Assembly: GCA_031274995.1 (NCBI GenBank)
Contig: JAISPJ010000087.1
Location: forward strand, 1-64,000
DNA: 64,000 nucleotides
Source of the DNA: Azoarcus sp.
GTDB lineage: Bacteria > Pseudomonadota > Gammaproteobacteria > Burkholderiales > Rhodocyclaceae
Reading direction: 5' to 3'
The notes under the pieces are model-generated. The model was not told where the DNA came from and made no database searches. It saw nothing but the letters and a program-made list of their open reading frames with translations. Shown here piece after piece: positions 38,600 to 50,327 of this stretch. A program made the position numbers and the translations under genes. The number at the start of each line of letters is the position of its first letter. Within the stretch, counting starts at the first letter, position 1.

Positions 38600-38989
38600 A
38601 TGGCTGAGGGGAGTGTGTGTTGTAGAAGGCCAAAACATCTGGCCGTCTGGCAGATACGGTTGCCGTTGCCAGGGATCGTGTCCATTTTGCATCGTGTCAG
38701 TGGTGCGGGGCTGTTTCTGCTGTTGCCATTTCTGATTTGCCTGCTCGACAAGAGCCTGCTCGATCGGGCCTCGTTCGAAGAGTTCAGGGAAATCGTCGCC
38801 CATCCGTTGGCGAAGCTCGTGTTGCTGGGGTTGTTGTGGGCGTACTTGTATCACTTCTGCGCCGGCATCCGCTTTCTGTTTCTTGACATCGGCAAAGGGC
38901 TTGATTTGCCGTGCGCGCGCAAGTCTGCGGGGGCTGTCGTGGTTGCGAGCCTGACGTTGACCGCTGTCATGGGGTGGCTATTATGGTGA
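38600..38989 (+). CDS. sdhC: Succinate dehydrogenase cytochrome b556 subunit
   Basis: RRPKHLAVWQIRLPLPGIVSILHRVSGAGLFLLLP; start ATG 38600. Confidence 0.92.
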   Translation: MAEGSVCCRRPKHLAVWQIRLPLPGIVSILHRVSGAGLFLLLPFLICLLDKSLLDRASFEEFREIVAHPLAKLVLLGLLWAYLYHFCAGIRFLFLDIGKGLDLPCARKSAGAVVVASLTLTAVMGWLLW

Positions 38990-39330
38990 AACGTCATGTT
39001 ATCGGTGCGCATTACGGCCTGAAAGACTGGCTTGCGCAGCGGGCGACTGCTATTTACATGGCACTTTTTACGCTCGTTTTTGTCGCTTCGCTCTTCTGCC
39101 TGCCAGAATTCAATTATCAAACCTGGGCGGGGTTGTTCTCGTCGGCGTGGGTCAGGTTCTTCTCCTTTCTGTTCATCGTGTCGCTCTGCTACCACGCCTG
39201 GATCGGAATGCGTGACATCTGGATGGACTATGTCAAGGCTGCCGGGTTGCGGCTGGCGTTGCACCTGATCGTTCTTTTCCTGCTCGTCGGTTATGCCGGA
39301 TGGGCTGTGCGGATTCTTTGGAGACTGTAA
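38983..39330 (+). CDS. sdhD: Succinate dehydrogenase membrane anchor subunit
   Basis: [31 protein letters not shown]...[16 protein letters not shown]. Confidence 0.92.
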   Translation: MVKRHVIGAHYGLKDWLAQRATAIYMALFTLVFVASLFCLPEFNYQTWAGLFSSAWVRFFSFLFIVSLCYHAWIGMRDIWMDYVKAAGLRLALHLIVLFLLVGYAGWAVRILWRL

Positions 39331-39332
39331 GC

Positions 39333-41126
39333 GTGAGTATCGCAAAACGTACTTTTGATGCGGTCATCGTCGGCGCGGGAGGCGCAGGTTTGCGTGCCGC
39401 ACTGCAATTGTCCGAGGCGGGATTGAAGACCGCCGTGCTCTCCAAGGTGTTTCCGACCCGTTCGCACACCGTCGCCGCGCAAGGCGGGGTGGCGGCTTCC
39501 TTGGGCAATTCCACCGAGGATCACTGGCATTGGCATATGTACGACACCGTCAAGGGGTCGGACTGGCTCGGCGATCAGGACGCCATTGAGTTCATGTGCA
39601 AGAAGGCCAATGAGGTCGTCATCGAACTGGAACACTATGGCATGCCGTTCGACCGTACCGACAACGGCAAGATTTACCAGCGCCCGTTTGGCGGGCATTC
39701 CATGAATTACGGCAAGTCCCCGGTGATGCGCTCCTGCGCGGCGGCTGACCGCACGGGGCACGCCATGCTGCATGCGCTCTATCAGCGCAACGTGCGTGCG
39801 CATACGCAGTTCTTTGTCGAATGGATGGCGCTCGACCTTATCCGGGACGGCGACGGCAATGTGCTTGGCGTAACCGCGCTTGAGCTGGAAACCGGGGAAG
39901 TGTCGATTTTCCATTCCAGGGCAACGATCTTTGCCACCGGGGGGTCTGGCCGCATTTTCTATTCTTCGACCAACGCCTTTACCAATACCGGCGACGGCCT
40001 GGGTATGGCGGCGCGGGCGGGGATTCCGCTCGAAGACATGGAATTCTGGCAATTTCACCCCACCGGCGTGGCCGGTGCGGGCGTGCTGATTACCGAGGGC
40101 GTGCGTGGCGAGGGCGGCATCCTGCGCAATGCCGGCGGCGAGCGTTTCATGGAACGCTACGCGCCGAACCTCAAGGATCTGGCTTCGCGCGACGTGGTGT
40201 CGCGTTCGATGGTGACGGAGATCAACGAAGGGCGCGGCTGTGGCCATGACAAGGACTATGTGTTGCTCGACATTACACACCTGTCGCCTGAAATCATCAT
40301 GAAGCGGCTGCCGGGCATCCGCGAGATTTCGATCCGTTTCGCGGGTGTCGATCCGATCAAGGCCCCGATTCCCGTGGTGCCGACCTGCCACTATCAGATG
40401 GGCGGAATTCCGACCAATTACAAGGGGCAAGTAGTGCAGCCGAAGCCCGGCAATCCGAGCACGCCCGTGCACGGATTTTACGCGGCGGGCGAATGCGCTT
40501 GTGCCTCGGTGCATGGCGCGAACCGCCTTGGGACGAATTCCCTGCTTGATCTTCTGGTGTTCGGCAAGTCCGCAGGCGAATCCGTGGTCGCGGACTTCCA
40601 GGCCGGACAACTCGATCTCAAACCCTTGCCTGATGATGCCGCCGACATGTCGCTCGCCCGGATTGCCCGGCTGGAATCGCAGAAAGAGGGTAATTCGGTC
40701 AATGATGTCCGCCTCGCCATTCAGCGCACCATGCAAAAACATGCCGGGGTATTCCGTTTCAGGGATTTGCTCAAAGAAGGCGTGGCGACGATCCTGGAAG
40801 TGGCCGAGCGCGCGAAGGCTACCTATATCGGCGACAAGTCCAAGGTCTGGAACACAGCGCGCCAGGAGGCGCTGGAACTGGACAACATGATCGAAGTCGC
40901 CAGGGCGACGATGATTTCTGCCGAGGCGCGCAAGGAGTCGCGCGGTGCGCACGTCCGGGATGATGCGCCGGACACTCCCGAGCACCCGAACGGGCGTGAC
41001 GACCAGAACTGGCTCAAGCACACCCTTTGGTTCAGCGCGGACAACCATGTGGAATACAAGCCGGTGCACCTGAAACCCTTGTCCGATGATGTCGAGCCGA
41101 TTGCGCTCGCCAAACGGACGTACTGA
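39333..41126 (+). CDS. sdhA: Succinate dehydrogenase flavoprotein subunit
   Basis: [30 protein letters not shown]...[16 protein letters not shown] start. Confidence 0.96.
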   Translation: MSIAKRTFDAVIVGAGGAGLRAALQLSEAGLKTAVLSKVFPTRSHTVAAQGGVAASLGNSTEDHWHWHMYDTVKGSDWLGDQDAIEFMCKKANEVVIELEHYGMPFDRTDNGKIYQRPFGGHSMNYGKSPVMRSCAAADRTGHAMLHALYQRNVRAHTQFFVEWMALDLIRDGDGNVLGVTALELETGEVSIFHSRATIFATGGSGRIFYSSTNAFTNTGDGLGMAARAGIPLEDMEFWQFHPTGVAGAGVLITEGVRGEGGILRNAGGERFMERYAPNLKDLASRDVVSRSMVTEINEGRGCGHDKDYVLLDITHLSPEIIMKRLPGIREISIRFAGVDPIKAPIPVVPTCHYQMGGIPTNYKGQVVQPKPGNPSTPVHGFYAAGECACASVHGANRLGTNSLLDLLVFGKSAGESVVADFQAGQLDLKPLPDDAADMSLARIARLESQKEGNSVNDVRLAIQRTMQKHAGVFRFRDLLKEGVATILEVAERAKATYIGDKSKVWNTARQEALELDNMIEVARATMISAEARKESRGAHVRDDAPDTPEHPNGRDDQNWLKHTLWFSADNHVEYKPVHLKPLSDDVEPIALAKRTY

Positions 41127-41152
41127 GCCTTGAGCGCAGGAGAAGAACACAA

Positions 41153-41869
41153 ATGCAGATGAGCAAACGCACTGTTCAGTTCAAGATATACCGTTACGAC
41201 CCTGACAAGGGCACTCAGCCTTACATGCAGGATATTTCGGTGGATCTCGACCCCACCGACAAGAAACTTCTCGACGCCTTGGTGAAGATCAAGGCCAAGG
41301 ATGACAGCCTGTCGTTCCGCCGCTCATGCCGCGAGGGCGTGTGCGGGTCTGACGCGGTCAACATCAACGGCGTCAACGCTCTGGCCTGCCTGTCCGATAT
41401 CGACAGCCTGTCCCAACCCATCGTCTTGAGGCCCTTGCCGGGATTGCCGGTGATCCGCGACCTGATCGTGGACATGACCCAGTTCTTCAAGCAATACCAC
41501 TCGATCAAGCCCTATCTCATCAACGACGAGCCCCCGCCTGAGCGCGAGCGCCTGCAAAGCCCGGAGGAACGCGAGGAACTCAATGGGTTGTATGAGTGCA
41601 TCCTGTGCGCGTGCTGTTCCACGTCCTGTCCGTCGTTCTGGTGGAACCCGGACAAGTTCGTCGGCCCGGCGGGGCTGCTGAATGCCTATCGTTTCATCGC
41701 CGACACGCGCGACCAGGCCGCCAATGAACGATTGGACAACCTCGAAGACCCGTACCGGCTGTTCCGCTGCCACACGATCATGAACTGCGTCGCTGTCTGT
41801 CCGAAGAGCCTGAATCCAACCCGTTCCATCAATAAAATCAAGGACATGATGGTCAGTCGCGCCATTTAA
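41153..41869 (+). CDS. sdhB: Succinate dehydrogenase iron-sulfur subunit
   Basis: FRRSCREGVCGSDAVNINGVNALAC...CILCACCSTSCPSFWWNPDKFVGPAGLL. Confidence 0.97.
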   Translation: MQMSKRTVQFKIYRYDPDKGTQPYMQDISVDLDPTDKKLLDALVKIKAKDDSLSFRRSCREGVCGSDAVNINGVNALACLSDIDSLSQPIVLRPLPGLPVIRDLIVDMTQFFKQYHSIKPYLINDEPPPERERLQSPEEREELNGLYECILCACCSTSCPSFWWNPDKFVGPAGLLNAYRFIADTRDQAANERLDNLEDPYRLFRCHTIMNCVAVCPKSLNPTRSINKIKDMMVSRAI

Positions 41870-41875
41870 AGAACG

Positions 41876-42118
41876 ATGATGATTAATCCCCGCCGAGGAA
41901 AAGTGCGCTGGCAGTGCCGCAGGTCCATGCTTGAACTGGACTTGGTGCTGGCGCGCTTTCTGGAGCATGAGTTTGACCGTCTCGACGACGAACAACTGGC
42001 CGATTTTGAAGACCTGTTGCGTTGCGACGACTACGACTTGTGGGCATTCATCAATGGGAACAAACCCTGCGAGGTTGTCCGCTGGCAAAGGATGATCGCG
42101 CGATTGAGCCGATGCTGA
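41876..42118 (+). CDS. sdhE: FAD assembly factor SdhE
   Basis: 80 aa; RRSMLELDLVLARFLEHEFDRLDDEQLADFEDLLRCDDYDLWAFING. Confidence 0.92.
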   Translation: MMINPRRGKVRWQCRRSMLELDLVLARFLEHEFDRLDDEQLADFEDLLRCDDYDLWAFINGNKPCEVVRWQRMIARLSRC

Positions 42119-42219
42119 AACGAGGAAAGGTTCCGGTAGGCACAGCGCTCATACCAAAATAAAAAATTTCTGGACTTCTGACCAAACCAGAGGCATCTAC
42201 AACACAGGAGGGACTACCC

Positions 42220-43512
42220 ATGAGTGAAGAACGTAAAGCAACTTTGACCATTGACGGCAAAACTTTTGATTTCCCGATACTGAAAGGCGTACACGGGAAT
42301 GATGTTATCGACATCCGCACGTTGGGTGCCAAGACCGGGTGTTTCACCTATGACGCCGGTTTTATGTCGACGGCAAGCTGCCAATCCTCCATCACTTTCA
42401 TAGATGGTGAAAAGGGTGAACTGCTGTACTGCGGCTATCCCATCGAGCAACTGGCCGATAAGTGCAACTTCCTGGAGGTTGCCTACCTGTTGCGCAACAG
42501 AGAACTGCCGAATGCGGATCAGAAAGCCAAGTTTGAAGGCACCATCCGCAAGCACACCTTGGTGCACGACCAGTTGACCCGGTTCTACAACGGTTTTCGC
42601 CGCGACGCCCACCCGATGGCGGTCATCGTCGGCGTGGTTGGCGCGCTGTCGGCGTTTTACCATCATGGCATGGACTACTCCAACGTCGAGCACCGGGACA
42701 TTTGTTTCCAGCGCATCATTGCCAAGCTGCCGACCATCATCGCGCTGGCCTACCGCTACAACACCGGGTTGCCGTTCATGTATCCCCGGAACGATCTCGA
42801 TTACGCCTCGAACTTCATGTACATGATGTTCGGTGTACCCAGCGAGGAGTACAAGATCAACCCGATATTGTCGCGCGCGCTCGACATCATCTTTACCCTG
42901 CACGCCGACCACGAACAGAACGCCTCCACTTCCACGGTGCGTCTGGCCGGTTCTTCCGAAGCCAACCCCTTTGCCTGTGTCGCGTCGGGTATTTCCTGCC
43001 TGTGGGGTCCGGCGCACGGTGGCGCAAACGAAGCGTGCCTGAATATGCTGGAGGAAATCGGCGATGTTTCCAGGGTGGGCGAGTACATCAAGCGTGCCAA
43101 GGACAAGAACGACAGTTTCAAACTGATGGGTTTCGGCCATCGCATCTATAAAAACTTCGACCCGCGTTCCAAGCTCATGGGCAAGGTGTGCGCAGATGTG
43201 CTTGCCGAACTGGGGCTTGAGAACAACCGTTTGTTCAAACTTGCCAAGGCGCTCGAAAAGATTGCTCTCGAAGACGATTATTTCGTCGAGAAAAAGCTCT
43301 ATCCGAACGTGGACTTCTACTCCGGCATTGTCCAGAAGGCTCTGGGCATTCCCACCACCATGTTTACCTGCGTCTTTGCGTTGGCGCGCACGGCGGGCTG
43401 GCTGGCGCAATGGGAAGAAATGATTACCGACCCCGATTACAAGATTGGCCGTCCCCGCCAGCTTTACATTGGCGCGGCACGGCGTAACGTGCCGGATATC
43501 GGCAAGCGTTGA
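42220..43512 (+). CDS. gltA: Citrate synthase
   Basis: 430 aa; [60 protein letters not shown]. Confidence 0.97.
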   Translation: MSEERKATLTIDGKTFDFPILKGVHGNDVIDIRTLGAKTGCFTYDAGFMSTASCQSSITFIDGEKGELLYCGYPIEQLADKCNFLEVAYLLRNRELPNADQKAKFEGTIRKHTLVHDQLTRFYNGFRRDAHPMAVIVGVVGALSAFYHHGMDYSNVEHRDICFQRIIAKLPTIIALAYRYNTGLPFMYPRNDLDYASNFMYMMFGVPSEEYKINPILSRALDIIFTLHADHEQNASTSTVRLAGSSEANPFACVASGISCLWGPAHGGANEACLNMLEEIGDVSRVGEYIKRAKDKNDSFKLMGFGHRIYKNFDPRSKLMGKVCADVLAELGLENNRLFKLAKALEKIALEDDYFVEKKLYPNVDFYSGIVQKALGIPTTMFTCVFALARTAGWLAQWEEMITDPDYKIGRPRQLYIGAARRNVPDIGKR

Positions 43513-43596
43513 TCGGTATGCGCCGGATGCAATCCCCGTAGCAGTTTCAGCGCACAGGTGGACGGACGGGGGTGGGCATGTTGCAAGCTTGCGGAT

Positions 43597-43623
43597 ACGG
43601 GGCAGGCCTTCGGGTTGCCCCGT
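43597..43623 (+). terminator. Terminator-like hairpin after gltA
   Basis: ACGGGGCAgGCC-TTCG-GGtTGCCCCGT with UUCG loop. Confidence 0.65.
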
Positions 43624-43726
43624 GCCTTCTTTCAATAGGCATGATATGAATGTATCCTTTGCGTAAATAAAGCACGGCGTCGTATTCAACGGCAACCCTA
43701 TCCAAAACACGACAGGTGATTTCAAC

Positions 43727-46588
43727 ATGAGGCACAAGGAACTCCAGGGCACGTCCCATCTGTATGGTTCGAACGCGCCTTTTATCGAAGAACTTTACGA
43801 AAATTATCTGGCTGATCCCGCCTCGGTCGATGAACGCTGGCGCATGTATTTCGATCAACTCCAGGCTCAGGCGGGCGCGGCGGTGCGTGATGTGGCTCAT
43901 AGCCCGATCATTGCCGCCTTTGAACAGATATCCAAGCGCGGCCCCGTGCGCACGGCGAGTTCCGAGGGCGAAAACAAATTGCAGGCCGATGTCCTGCAAC
44001 TGATCGCCGCTCATCGCCTCCTCGGCAACCGCCGCGCCAACCTTGATCCGCTCAAGCGTGGCGACTGGCCCCATATCGCCGAACTCGACCCCTCGCATTA
44101 CGGGTTCACCGAGGCCGATCTGTCCAAGACTTTCAACGTCGGCAATTTCAAGGGCGTTTCTGGAGACCGCGCCACCCTGCGCGATATTCTTGAAGCCCTG
44201 CGCCAGACATACTGCGGCACCATCGGCGTCGAGTACCTGCACATTTCGGACGCGGCCCAACAACGCTGGATACAGGAGCGGCTGGAAAGCGTGCGCGCCA
44301 CGCCGAATTTCACGGCGGAGGGCAAGCGCCATATCCTGGAGCGTGTGACTGCCGCCGAAACGCTTGAACGCTACCTGCACACCCGTTACGTGGGGCAAAA
44401 ACGCTTTTCGCTCGAAGGCAGCGAATCGACCATCGTCGCAATGGATGAACTCCTGCATGTCGCGGGCAAACTGGGCGTGGCGGAAACCGTGCTCGGCATG
44501 GCGCACCGTGGGCGGCTCAACACCCTGGTCAATGTCCTGGGCAAATCGCCCTCCATGCTCTTCTCCGAATTCGAGGGCAAGGTCAAGGCCAACCTCTCTG
44601 CGGGCGATGTCAAATACCACATGGGTTTTTCCAGCAACATCATGACCTCGGGCGGGCCGATGCATCTCGTGCTGGCCTTCAACCCCTCGCACCTGGAAAT
44701 CATCAACCCGGTCGTGGAAGGCTCCGTCTATGCGCGCCAGCTTCGCCGCAGCGGGGAAGCTGGCAAAGAACAAGTTCTGCCCGTCCTGATTCACGGCGAT
44801 TCTGCCGTGGCCGGGCAAGGCGTCAACCAGGAAATGCTCAACTTCTCCCAGACCCGGGGTTACGGCACGGGCGGGACTGTCCATCTGGTCATCAACAACC
44901 AGATCGGGTTTACCACATCCGCTCCGCGCGACCTGCGTTCCACACACTACTGTACGGACATTTTCAAACTGGTCGAAGCCCCGATCTTCCACGTCAACGG
45001 CGACGACCCGGAGGCCGTGGCCTTCGTCACCCGGCTGGCCGTTGAATTCCGTCAGGAATTCAAGAAGGACGTGGCAATCGACATTTTCTGCTTCCGCAAG
45101 CTCGGTCACAACGAGCAGGACGAACCGATGGTCACGCAGCCGTTGATGTACCAGATCATTCAGAAACATCCCGGCACGCGCAAGCTCTATGCCGACCGTC
45201 TTGTCGCCGAAGGCACGCTTGCTGCCGATGAACCCGACAGGATGATCGCCGAATACCGCGAACATCTCGACCGTGGCGAGTTGCTCTGCAACTCGGTGCT
45301 CTCCGGCTACACCCGCCAGCTTACGGCGGACTGGAGACCCTTCCTCAACCAGCCCTATACCGATGAAGCCCATACCGCGATTCCCGCGCAGGAAGTCCGC
45401 CGTCTCGCGCAGGCGCTGACCACGATCCCGGAAGGCTTCACGCTCCATTCCCGCGTGCGGAAAACCATCGATGACCGCGCCGCAATGGGCCGTGGCGAAC
45501 TGCCTATCGACTGGGGCATGGGGGAGAACCTCGCCTATGCCAGCCTCCTTGCCGAAGGGTTTGGCGTGCGCATTTCGGGTGAAGACGTTGGCCGGGGAAC
45601 CTTCTTCCATCGTCACGCCATACTGCACGACCAGCACCGCAAGCAGCGCAGTGAAGGCGTTTATATGCCGCTTGCCCACATCCAGGACGGGCAGGCCCGT
45701 TTCCAGTGTTTCGACTCGGTGCTTTCCGAAGAAGGCGTGCTGGCCTTTGAATACGGCTATGCGACCACCGAACCGAACGACCTTGTCGTATGGGAAGCCC
45801 AGTTCGGCGACTTCATCAATGGTGCGCAGGTCGTCATCGATCAGTTCATCTCCTCGGGCGAAGCAAAATGGGGGCGCATCACCGGGCTGACCATGCTCCT
45901 GCCGCACGGCTATGAAGGGCAAGGCCCGGAGCATACTTCCGCGCGGCTGGAACGTTTCATGAACATGGCGGCGGAAAACAACTGGCAGGTTTGCGTGCCC
46001 ACCACACCCGCGCAAATTTTCCATCTCCTGCGCCGCCAGATGATGCGCAAACTGCGCAAACCCTTGGTCGTCATCACACCGAAGTCACTGCTGCGCCACA
46101 AGGAAGCGGTATCGAGCATCGAAGAATTCGCCACCGGCCAATTCCAGACCGTGATTCCCGAGACCGAACCGCTCGACAGCAAACGGGTGAACCGCATCGT
46201 GCTGTGCCAGGGCAAGCTCTACTATGAACTGCTCGCTTATCGCCGGGAACATAAGATCACCGATGCCGCGCTGGTACGCATCGAACAGCTCTATCCTTTC
46301 CCGATGAAAAGTTTTGCCGACGCGATCGAGCAGTTCCCAAACGCGAAGGATGTCATCTGGTGCCAGGAAGAGCCGCGCAATCAGGGTGCATGGTACTGGC
46401 TGGCCTCGCGGCAGCATCTGGTGAACGTACTTGGCACACGCCACAAGCTGCTGCTGGCCAGCCGTCCCGCCTCCGCTTCGCCTGCCGTGGGCTATTTCGC
46501 CAAGCATTTGCAGCAACAGAAGGATCTCATTGAACTCGCATTTGGGCCGATTCAGAAAACGACTCCGCAATCACCCAACGATCAATAA
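43727..46588 (+). CDS. sucA: 2-oxoglutarate dehydrogenase E1 component
   Basis: 953 aa; LYGSNAPFIEELYENYLADPASVDERWR...GMAHRGRLNTLVNVLGK. Confidence 0.97.
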   Translation: MRHKELQGTSHLYGSNAPFIEELYENYLADPASVDERWRMYFDQLQAQAGAAVRDVAHSPIIAAFEQISKRGPVRTASSEGENKLQADVLQLIAAHRLLGNRRANLDPLKRGDWPHIAELDPSHYGFTEADLSKTFNVGNFKGVSGDRATLRDILEALRQTYCGTIGVEYLHISDAAQQRWIQERLESVRATPNFTAEGKRHILERVTAAETLERYLHTRYVGQKRFSLEGSESTIVAMDELLHVAGKLGVAETVLGMAHRGRLNTLVNVLGKSPSMLFSEFEGKVKANLSAGDVKYHMGFSSNIMTSGGPMHLVLAFNPSHLEIINPVVEGSVYARQLRRSGEAGKEQVLPVLIHGDSAVAGQGVNQEMLNFSQTRGYGTGGTVHLVINNQIGFTTSAPRDLRSTHYCTDIFKLVEAPIFHVNGDDPEAVAFVTRLAVEFRQEFKKDVAIDIFCFRKLGHNEQDEPMVTQPLMYQIIQKHPGTRKLYADRLVAEGTLAADEPDRMIAEYREHLDRGELLCNSVLSGYTRQLTADWRPFLNQPYTDEAHTAIPAQEVRRLAQALTTIPEGFTLHSRVRKTIDDRAAMGRGELPIDWGMGENLAYASLLAEGFGVRISGEDVGRGTFFHRHAILHDQHRKQRSEGVYMPLAHIQDGQARFQCFDSVLSEEGVLAFEYGYATTEPNDLVVWEAQFGDFINGAQVVIDQFISSGEAKWGRITGLTMLLPHGYEGQGPEHTSARLERFMNMAAENNWQVCVPTTPAQIFHLLRRQMMRKLRKPLVVITPKSLLRHKEAVSSIEEFATGQFQTVIPETEPLDSKRVNRIVLCQGKLYYELLAYRREHKITDAALVRIEQLYPFPMKSFADAIEQFPNAKDVIWCQEEPRNQGAWYWLASRQHLVNVLGTRHKLLLASRPASASPAVGYFAKHLQQQKDLIELAFGPIQKTTPQSPNDQ

Positions 46589-46606
46589 ATACAGAGGGCA
46601 ATAACA

Positions 46607-47806
46607 ATGCTGATCGAAGTCAAAGTACCGCAACTGTCCGAATCCGTGTCCGAGGCCAGCCTCGTGGCTTGGCACAAGAGAGCCGGAGAAGCCGTTACAC
46701 GCGATGAAAACCTGATCGACATCGAAACCGACAAAGTCGTGCTCGAAACTCCAGCCCCCGCCGATGGAGTCCTCGTCGAGATCGTCAAGGACGATGGGGC
46801 GACCGTCACCTCGGGTGACCTGATCGCCCGGATCGACACCCAAGCCAAGGCAACTGCCTCCGCCGCGCCGCAGGAACCTGCTGCGGCGCCCCCGGCTCTT
46901 GGCGATGTTCGTGCCGGAGCTGCGGGCGAACCCAGCCCGGCGGCGCGCAAGATACTGGAAGAAAAAGGCATCCCTGCCGCCTCCGTGAGCGGCACGGGCC
47001 GTGGCGGGCGTGTCACCAAGGAAGATGCCGTGGCGGCGGCCAAGGTCTCTACGCCAACTTCCGCTGCTGCACCGTCTGCGCCCGCTGCGGTGGCATTTGT
47101 CGGCGAGCGGCCGGAAGAGCGCGTCCCCATGACCCGCCTGCGTTCCCGCATTGCCGAGCGCCTTATCCAGTCCAAGAACGAAAACGCCATACTGACCACG
47201 TTCAACGAAGTGAACATGGCTCCCGTCATGGCCCTGCGCAAGCAATACGGCGAGAAATTCGAAAAAGCCCACGGCGTGCGCCTCGGCTTTATGGGCTTTT
47301 TCGTCAAGGCCGCCGTTGCGGCGCTCAAACGGTACCCGATTCTCAATGCCTCGATTGACGGCAACGACATCATCTATCACGGCTACATTGACATTGGTGT
47401 TGCCGTGGGCAGTCCGCGCGGCCTTGTCGTACCGATTCTGCGTAATGCCGAACTCCTCTCTGTGGCCGAAGTCGAACTCAAGATTGCCGAATTCGGCAAC
47501 AAGGCCAAGGATGGCCGCCTGTCGATCGAGGATCTCACCGGCGGGACTTTCTCCATCTCCAACGGCGGCGTATTCGGTTCCATGATGTCCACCCCCATCA
47601 TCAACCCGCCGCAATCAGCCATCCTCGGCATTCACGCCACCAAGGATCGTCCGGTCGCCGAGAACGGCCAGGTCGTCATCCGCCCCATCAACTATCTGGC
47701 GCTTTCTTACGACCACCGCATCATCGACGGGCGGGAAGCCGTCCTTGGCTTGGTAGCGATGAAGGAAGCCCTGGAAGACCCGGCGCGGCTGATATTGGAT
47801 ATTTAG
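46607..47806 (+). CDS. odhB: 2-oxoglutarate dehydrogenase E2 (dihydrolipoyl succinyltransferase)
   Basis: Lipoyl domain [11 protein letters not shown] and catalytic [16 protein letters not shown]. Confidence 0.97.
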   Translation: MLIEVKVPQLSESVSEASLVAWHKRAGEAVTRDENLIDIETDKVVLETPAPADGVLVEIVKDDGATVTSGDLIARIDTQAKATASAAPQEPAAAPPALGDVRAGAAGEPSPAARKILEEKGIPAASVSGTGRGGRVTKEDAVAAAKVSTPTSAAAPSAPAAVAFVGERPEERVPMTRLRSRIAERLIQSKNENAILTTFNEVNMAPVMALRKQYGEKFEKAHGVRLGFMGFFVKAAVAALKRYPILNASIDGNDIIYHGYIDIGVAVGSPRGLVVPILRNAELLSVAEVELKIAEFGNKAKDGRLSIEDLTGGTFSISNGGVFGSMMSTPIINPPQSAILGIHATKDRPVAENGQVVIRPINYLALSYDHRIIDGREAVLGLVAMKEALEDPARLILDI

Positions 47807-47815
47807 GAGAGTTTA

Positions 47816-49240
47816 ATGGCAAACGAATTCGATATCCTCGTCATCGGTGGCGGGCCGGGCGGCTACGTTGCCGCCATCCGCGCCGCGCAACTCGGCTTCA
47901 AGGTTGCCTGCTGCGAATCCAACCCCTATGCCGACCCAAAGGGCGAACCCAGGCTGGGCGGCACTTGTCTCAATGTCGGCTGCATTCCCTCCAAGGCGCT
48001 GCTCCACACTTCGCACCTGTATGAAGAGGCTGCCCATGCCTTCGCCGGGCAGGGCATCGAAATCAATGCTCCGAAAATCGATGTCCCGAAGATGCTCGCC
48101 CGAAAAAACGGCATCGTCGACCAACTCACGGGCGGCATCAAAGGGCTTTTCAAGAAAAACAAAGTCACCTTCCTGCCCGGCCACGGCGCGTTCGCCGGTC
48201 AATCCGCGAACGGCTGGCAATTGAAAGTTGGCAAGGAAGAAGTCGAAGCAAAGCATGTCATCGTCGCTACCGGCTCCAGGCCGCGCCATCTGCCCGGCCT
48301 GCCTGTCGACAACAAGATCGTCTGCGACAATGTCGGTGCGCTCGATATTGACGCCGTCCCAAAAAATCTGGTTGTCATCGGCGCTGGCGTCATCGGGCTG
48401 GAAATGGGTTCCGTGTGGCGCCGCCTGGGAGCGGAAGTCACTCTCCTCGAAGCCCTTCCCGATTTCCTCTCCGTTGCCGACGCCGATATTGCCAGGGAGG
48501 CCCTGAAAATCTTCACCAAGCAGGGACTCACCATTCACACCGGCATCAAGGTTGGCGAAGTCAAGCCAGGCAAAAAGAACGTCACCGTCACCTATACCGA
48601 TAAGGACGGCAAAGCCGCGAAGCTCGAAGCCGACCGCCTCATCGTCTCCGTGGGCCGCATTCCCAACACCGAAGGGTTAAACGCGGGCGCGGTGGGGCTC
48701 AAGCTCAACGAGCGCGGGCAGATCGAAGTCGATGCTCACTGCAAGACCAGCCTTTCCGGCGTATGGGCCATCGGTGATGTCGTGCGCGGCCCCATGCTTG
48801 CCCACAAGGCGATGGAAGAGGGCGTGCAAGTGGCCGAACTCATCGCAGGACAAGCGGGGCATACCAACCTGGATGCTGTTCCCGGTGTCATCTACACCAC
48901 CCCGGAAATCGCCTGGGTAGGCAAGACCGAACAACAGCTCAAGGCCGAAGGCGTTGCCTACAAGGCGGGCAAGGTTCCCTTCCTCGCCAACGGCCGCGCG
49001 CTTGGCATCGGTGCGCCGGAAGGGTTCGTCAAAATGCTGGCCGATGCCAAGACAGATCGCATTCTGGGCATCCACATCATCGGCGCGGGCGCTTCCGATC
49101 TCATCAGCGAAGCCACCGTCGCGCTGGAGTTTGCCGGCGCTTCGGAAGACCTTGCGCGGATTTGCCATGCCCATCCGACCCTCTCGGAGGTTCTCCACGA
49201 AGCGGCGCTTGCCTGCGACAAACGGGCGCTGCACTTCTGA
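47816..49240 (+). CDS. lpdA: Dihydrolipoyl dehydrogenase
   Basis: 474 aa; [22 protein letters not shown]...[17 protein letters not shown]. Confidence 0.97.
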   Translation: MANEFDILVIGGGPGGYVAAIRAAQLGFKVACCESNPYADPKGEPRLGGTCLNVGCIPSKALLHTSHLYEEAAHAFAGQGIEINAPKIDVPKMLARKNGIVDQLTGGIKGLFKKNKVTFLPGHGAFAGQSANGWQLKVGKEEVEAKHVIVATGSRPRHLPGLPVDNKIVCDNVGALDIDAVPKNLVVIGAGVIGLEMGSVWRRLGAEVTLLEALPDFLSVADADIAREALKIFTKQGLTIHTGIKVGEVKPGKKNVTVTYTDKDGKAAKLEADRLIVSVGRIPNTEGLNAGAVGLKLNERGQIEVDAHCKTSLSGVWAIGDVVRGPMLAHKAMEEGVQVAELIAGQAGHTNLDAVPGVIYTTPEIAWVGKTEQQLKAEGVAYKAGKVPFLANGRALGIGAPEGFVKMLADAKTDRILGIHIIGAGASDLISEATVALEFAGASEDLARICHAHPTLSEVLHEAALACDKRALHF

Positions 49241-49315
49241 GGTTCTTCCCAGACAAGGGCCAATAGCCCCGTGATTGGTGTATTCCAAGGGTGAATTCAG
49301 CCCTTTACGCCGCAA

Positions 49316-49354
49316 AAAGCACTTGGGCCAGCTCAATGGCTGGCCCAAGTGCTT
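49316..49354. terminator. Strong hairpin terminator after lpdA
   Basis: AAGCACTTGGGCCAG-ctcaatgg-CTGGCCCAAGTGCTT. Confidence 0.8.
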
Positions 49355-49367
49355 GATTCGATTCAAC

Positions 49368-49445
<78 letters not shown>

Positions 49446-49513
49446 CTCGGAGAGGCGTGATTGTACAAAAATCGCCGACAACTTTCCAGCAGAAACTGGA
49501 GCGAAATGTTCGC

Positions 49514-49887
49514 TCAACCCCGCAACACGCCCAACGTGGCTTCAATCTCGGCGCGGAGACCGACGAGCAGGGTGTGGGCCTGTTCGGCGGCAATGGCGTT
49601 TTCCTGATCCTGGATTGCGGCTTCGCCGAGACGGTTGCGCGCACCCGAGATCGTGAATCCTTGGTCGTAGAGCAAGTGGCGAATCTTGCGCACCAGGAGC
49701 ACTTCATGGTGCTGGTAGTAACGCCGGTTGCCGCTGCGCTTGATGGGCTTGAGTTGGGAAAACTCCTGTTCCCAATAGCGCAGCACGTGCGCCTTGACCC
49801 CACAGAGTTCGCTGACTTCGCCGATGCTGAAATAACGCTTGGCGGGAATCGGCGGCAGGGGCGCGGCGGCAGAGGTTGGTTTAGACA
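49514..49887 (-). CDS. MerR family transcriptional regulator
   Basis: [47 protein letters not shown]. Confidence 0.92.
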
Positions 49888-50189
49888 TTTGTGGCGCCGT
49901 CATTGCCTGGCGTTTCTACGGTGGCTTTGAGTTTCTGACTGGGATGGAAAGTCACCACGCGCCTGGCGGAAATGGGGATTTCTTCGCCGGTCTTGGGATT
50001 GCGCCCTGGGCGTTGCGGTTTGTCGCGCAACAGAAAATTGCCGAATCCGGAGAGTTTGACGCCTTCCCCACGCTCCAGGGCAGTACGGATTTCTTCGAAA
50101 AAACCCTCTACCATGTCCTTGGCTTCGCGTTTATTCAGTCCGACCTGTTCAAAAAGCAGGTCGGCAAGCTCGGCTTTTGTCAAGGTCAT
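49881..50189 (-). CDS. ihfA: Integration host factor subunit alpha
   Basis: [57 protein letters not shown]. Confidence 0.96.
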   Translation of the reverse strand: MTLTKAELADLLFEQVGLNKREAKDMVEGFFEEIRTALERGEGVKLSGFGNFLLRDKPQRPGRNPKTGEEIPISARRVVTFHPSQKLKATVETPGNDGATNV

Positions 50190-50200
50190 GGAATCTCTCC

Positions 50201-50327
50201 CTTTTGGTTACCCCGGCCTGAAGGCCGTGGACTCCTTGATACGGTACAGGGGAGCCTTCGGCTCCATATACGATTATCTCACTCACCACGCCATAAACGG
50301 CAGGGATTGCGCTTGATGCGTGTTCAA
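50201..50327 (-). repeat. Interspersed repeat copy C (full length; fills the pheT-ihfA gap)
   Basis: Minus strand TTGAACACGCATCAAGCGCAATCCCTGCCGTTTATGGCGTGG...GGAGCCGAAGGCTCCCCTGTACCGTATCAAGGAGTCCACGGCCTTCAGGCCGGGGTAACCAAAAG. Confidence 0.85.

Noticed and set aside
39291-41150. 619-aa minus-strand ORF opposite sdhA
   Set aside because: Antisense shadow of sdhA.
42214-43752. 512-aa minus-strand ORF opposite gltA
   Set aside because: Antisense shadow of citrate synthase.
43547-46024. 825-aa minus-strand ORF opposite sucA
   Set aside because: Mirror ORF of a GC-rich, codon-biased gene; the sense strand is unambiguous 2-oxoglutarate dehydrogenase E1.
49316-49354. Perfect 15-bp-arm inverted repeat considered as an insertion-element end
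   Set aside because: Position and symmetry fit a bidirectional terminator between lpdA and tRNA-Pro; no target duplication seen.
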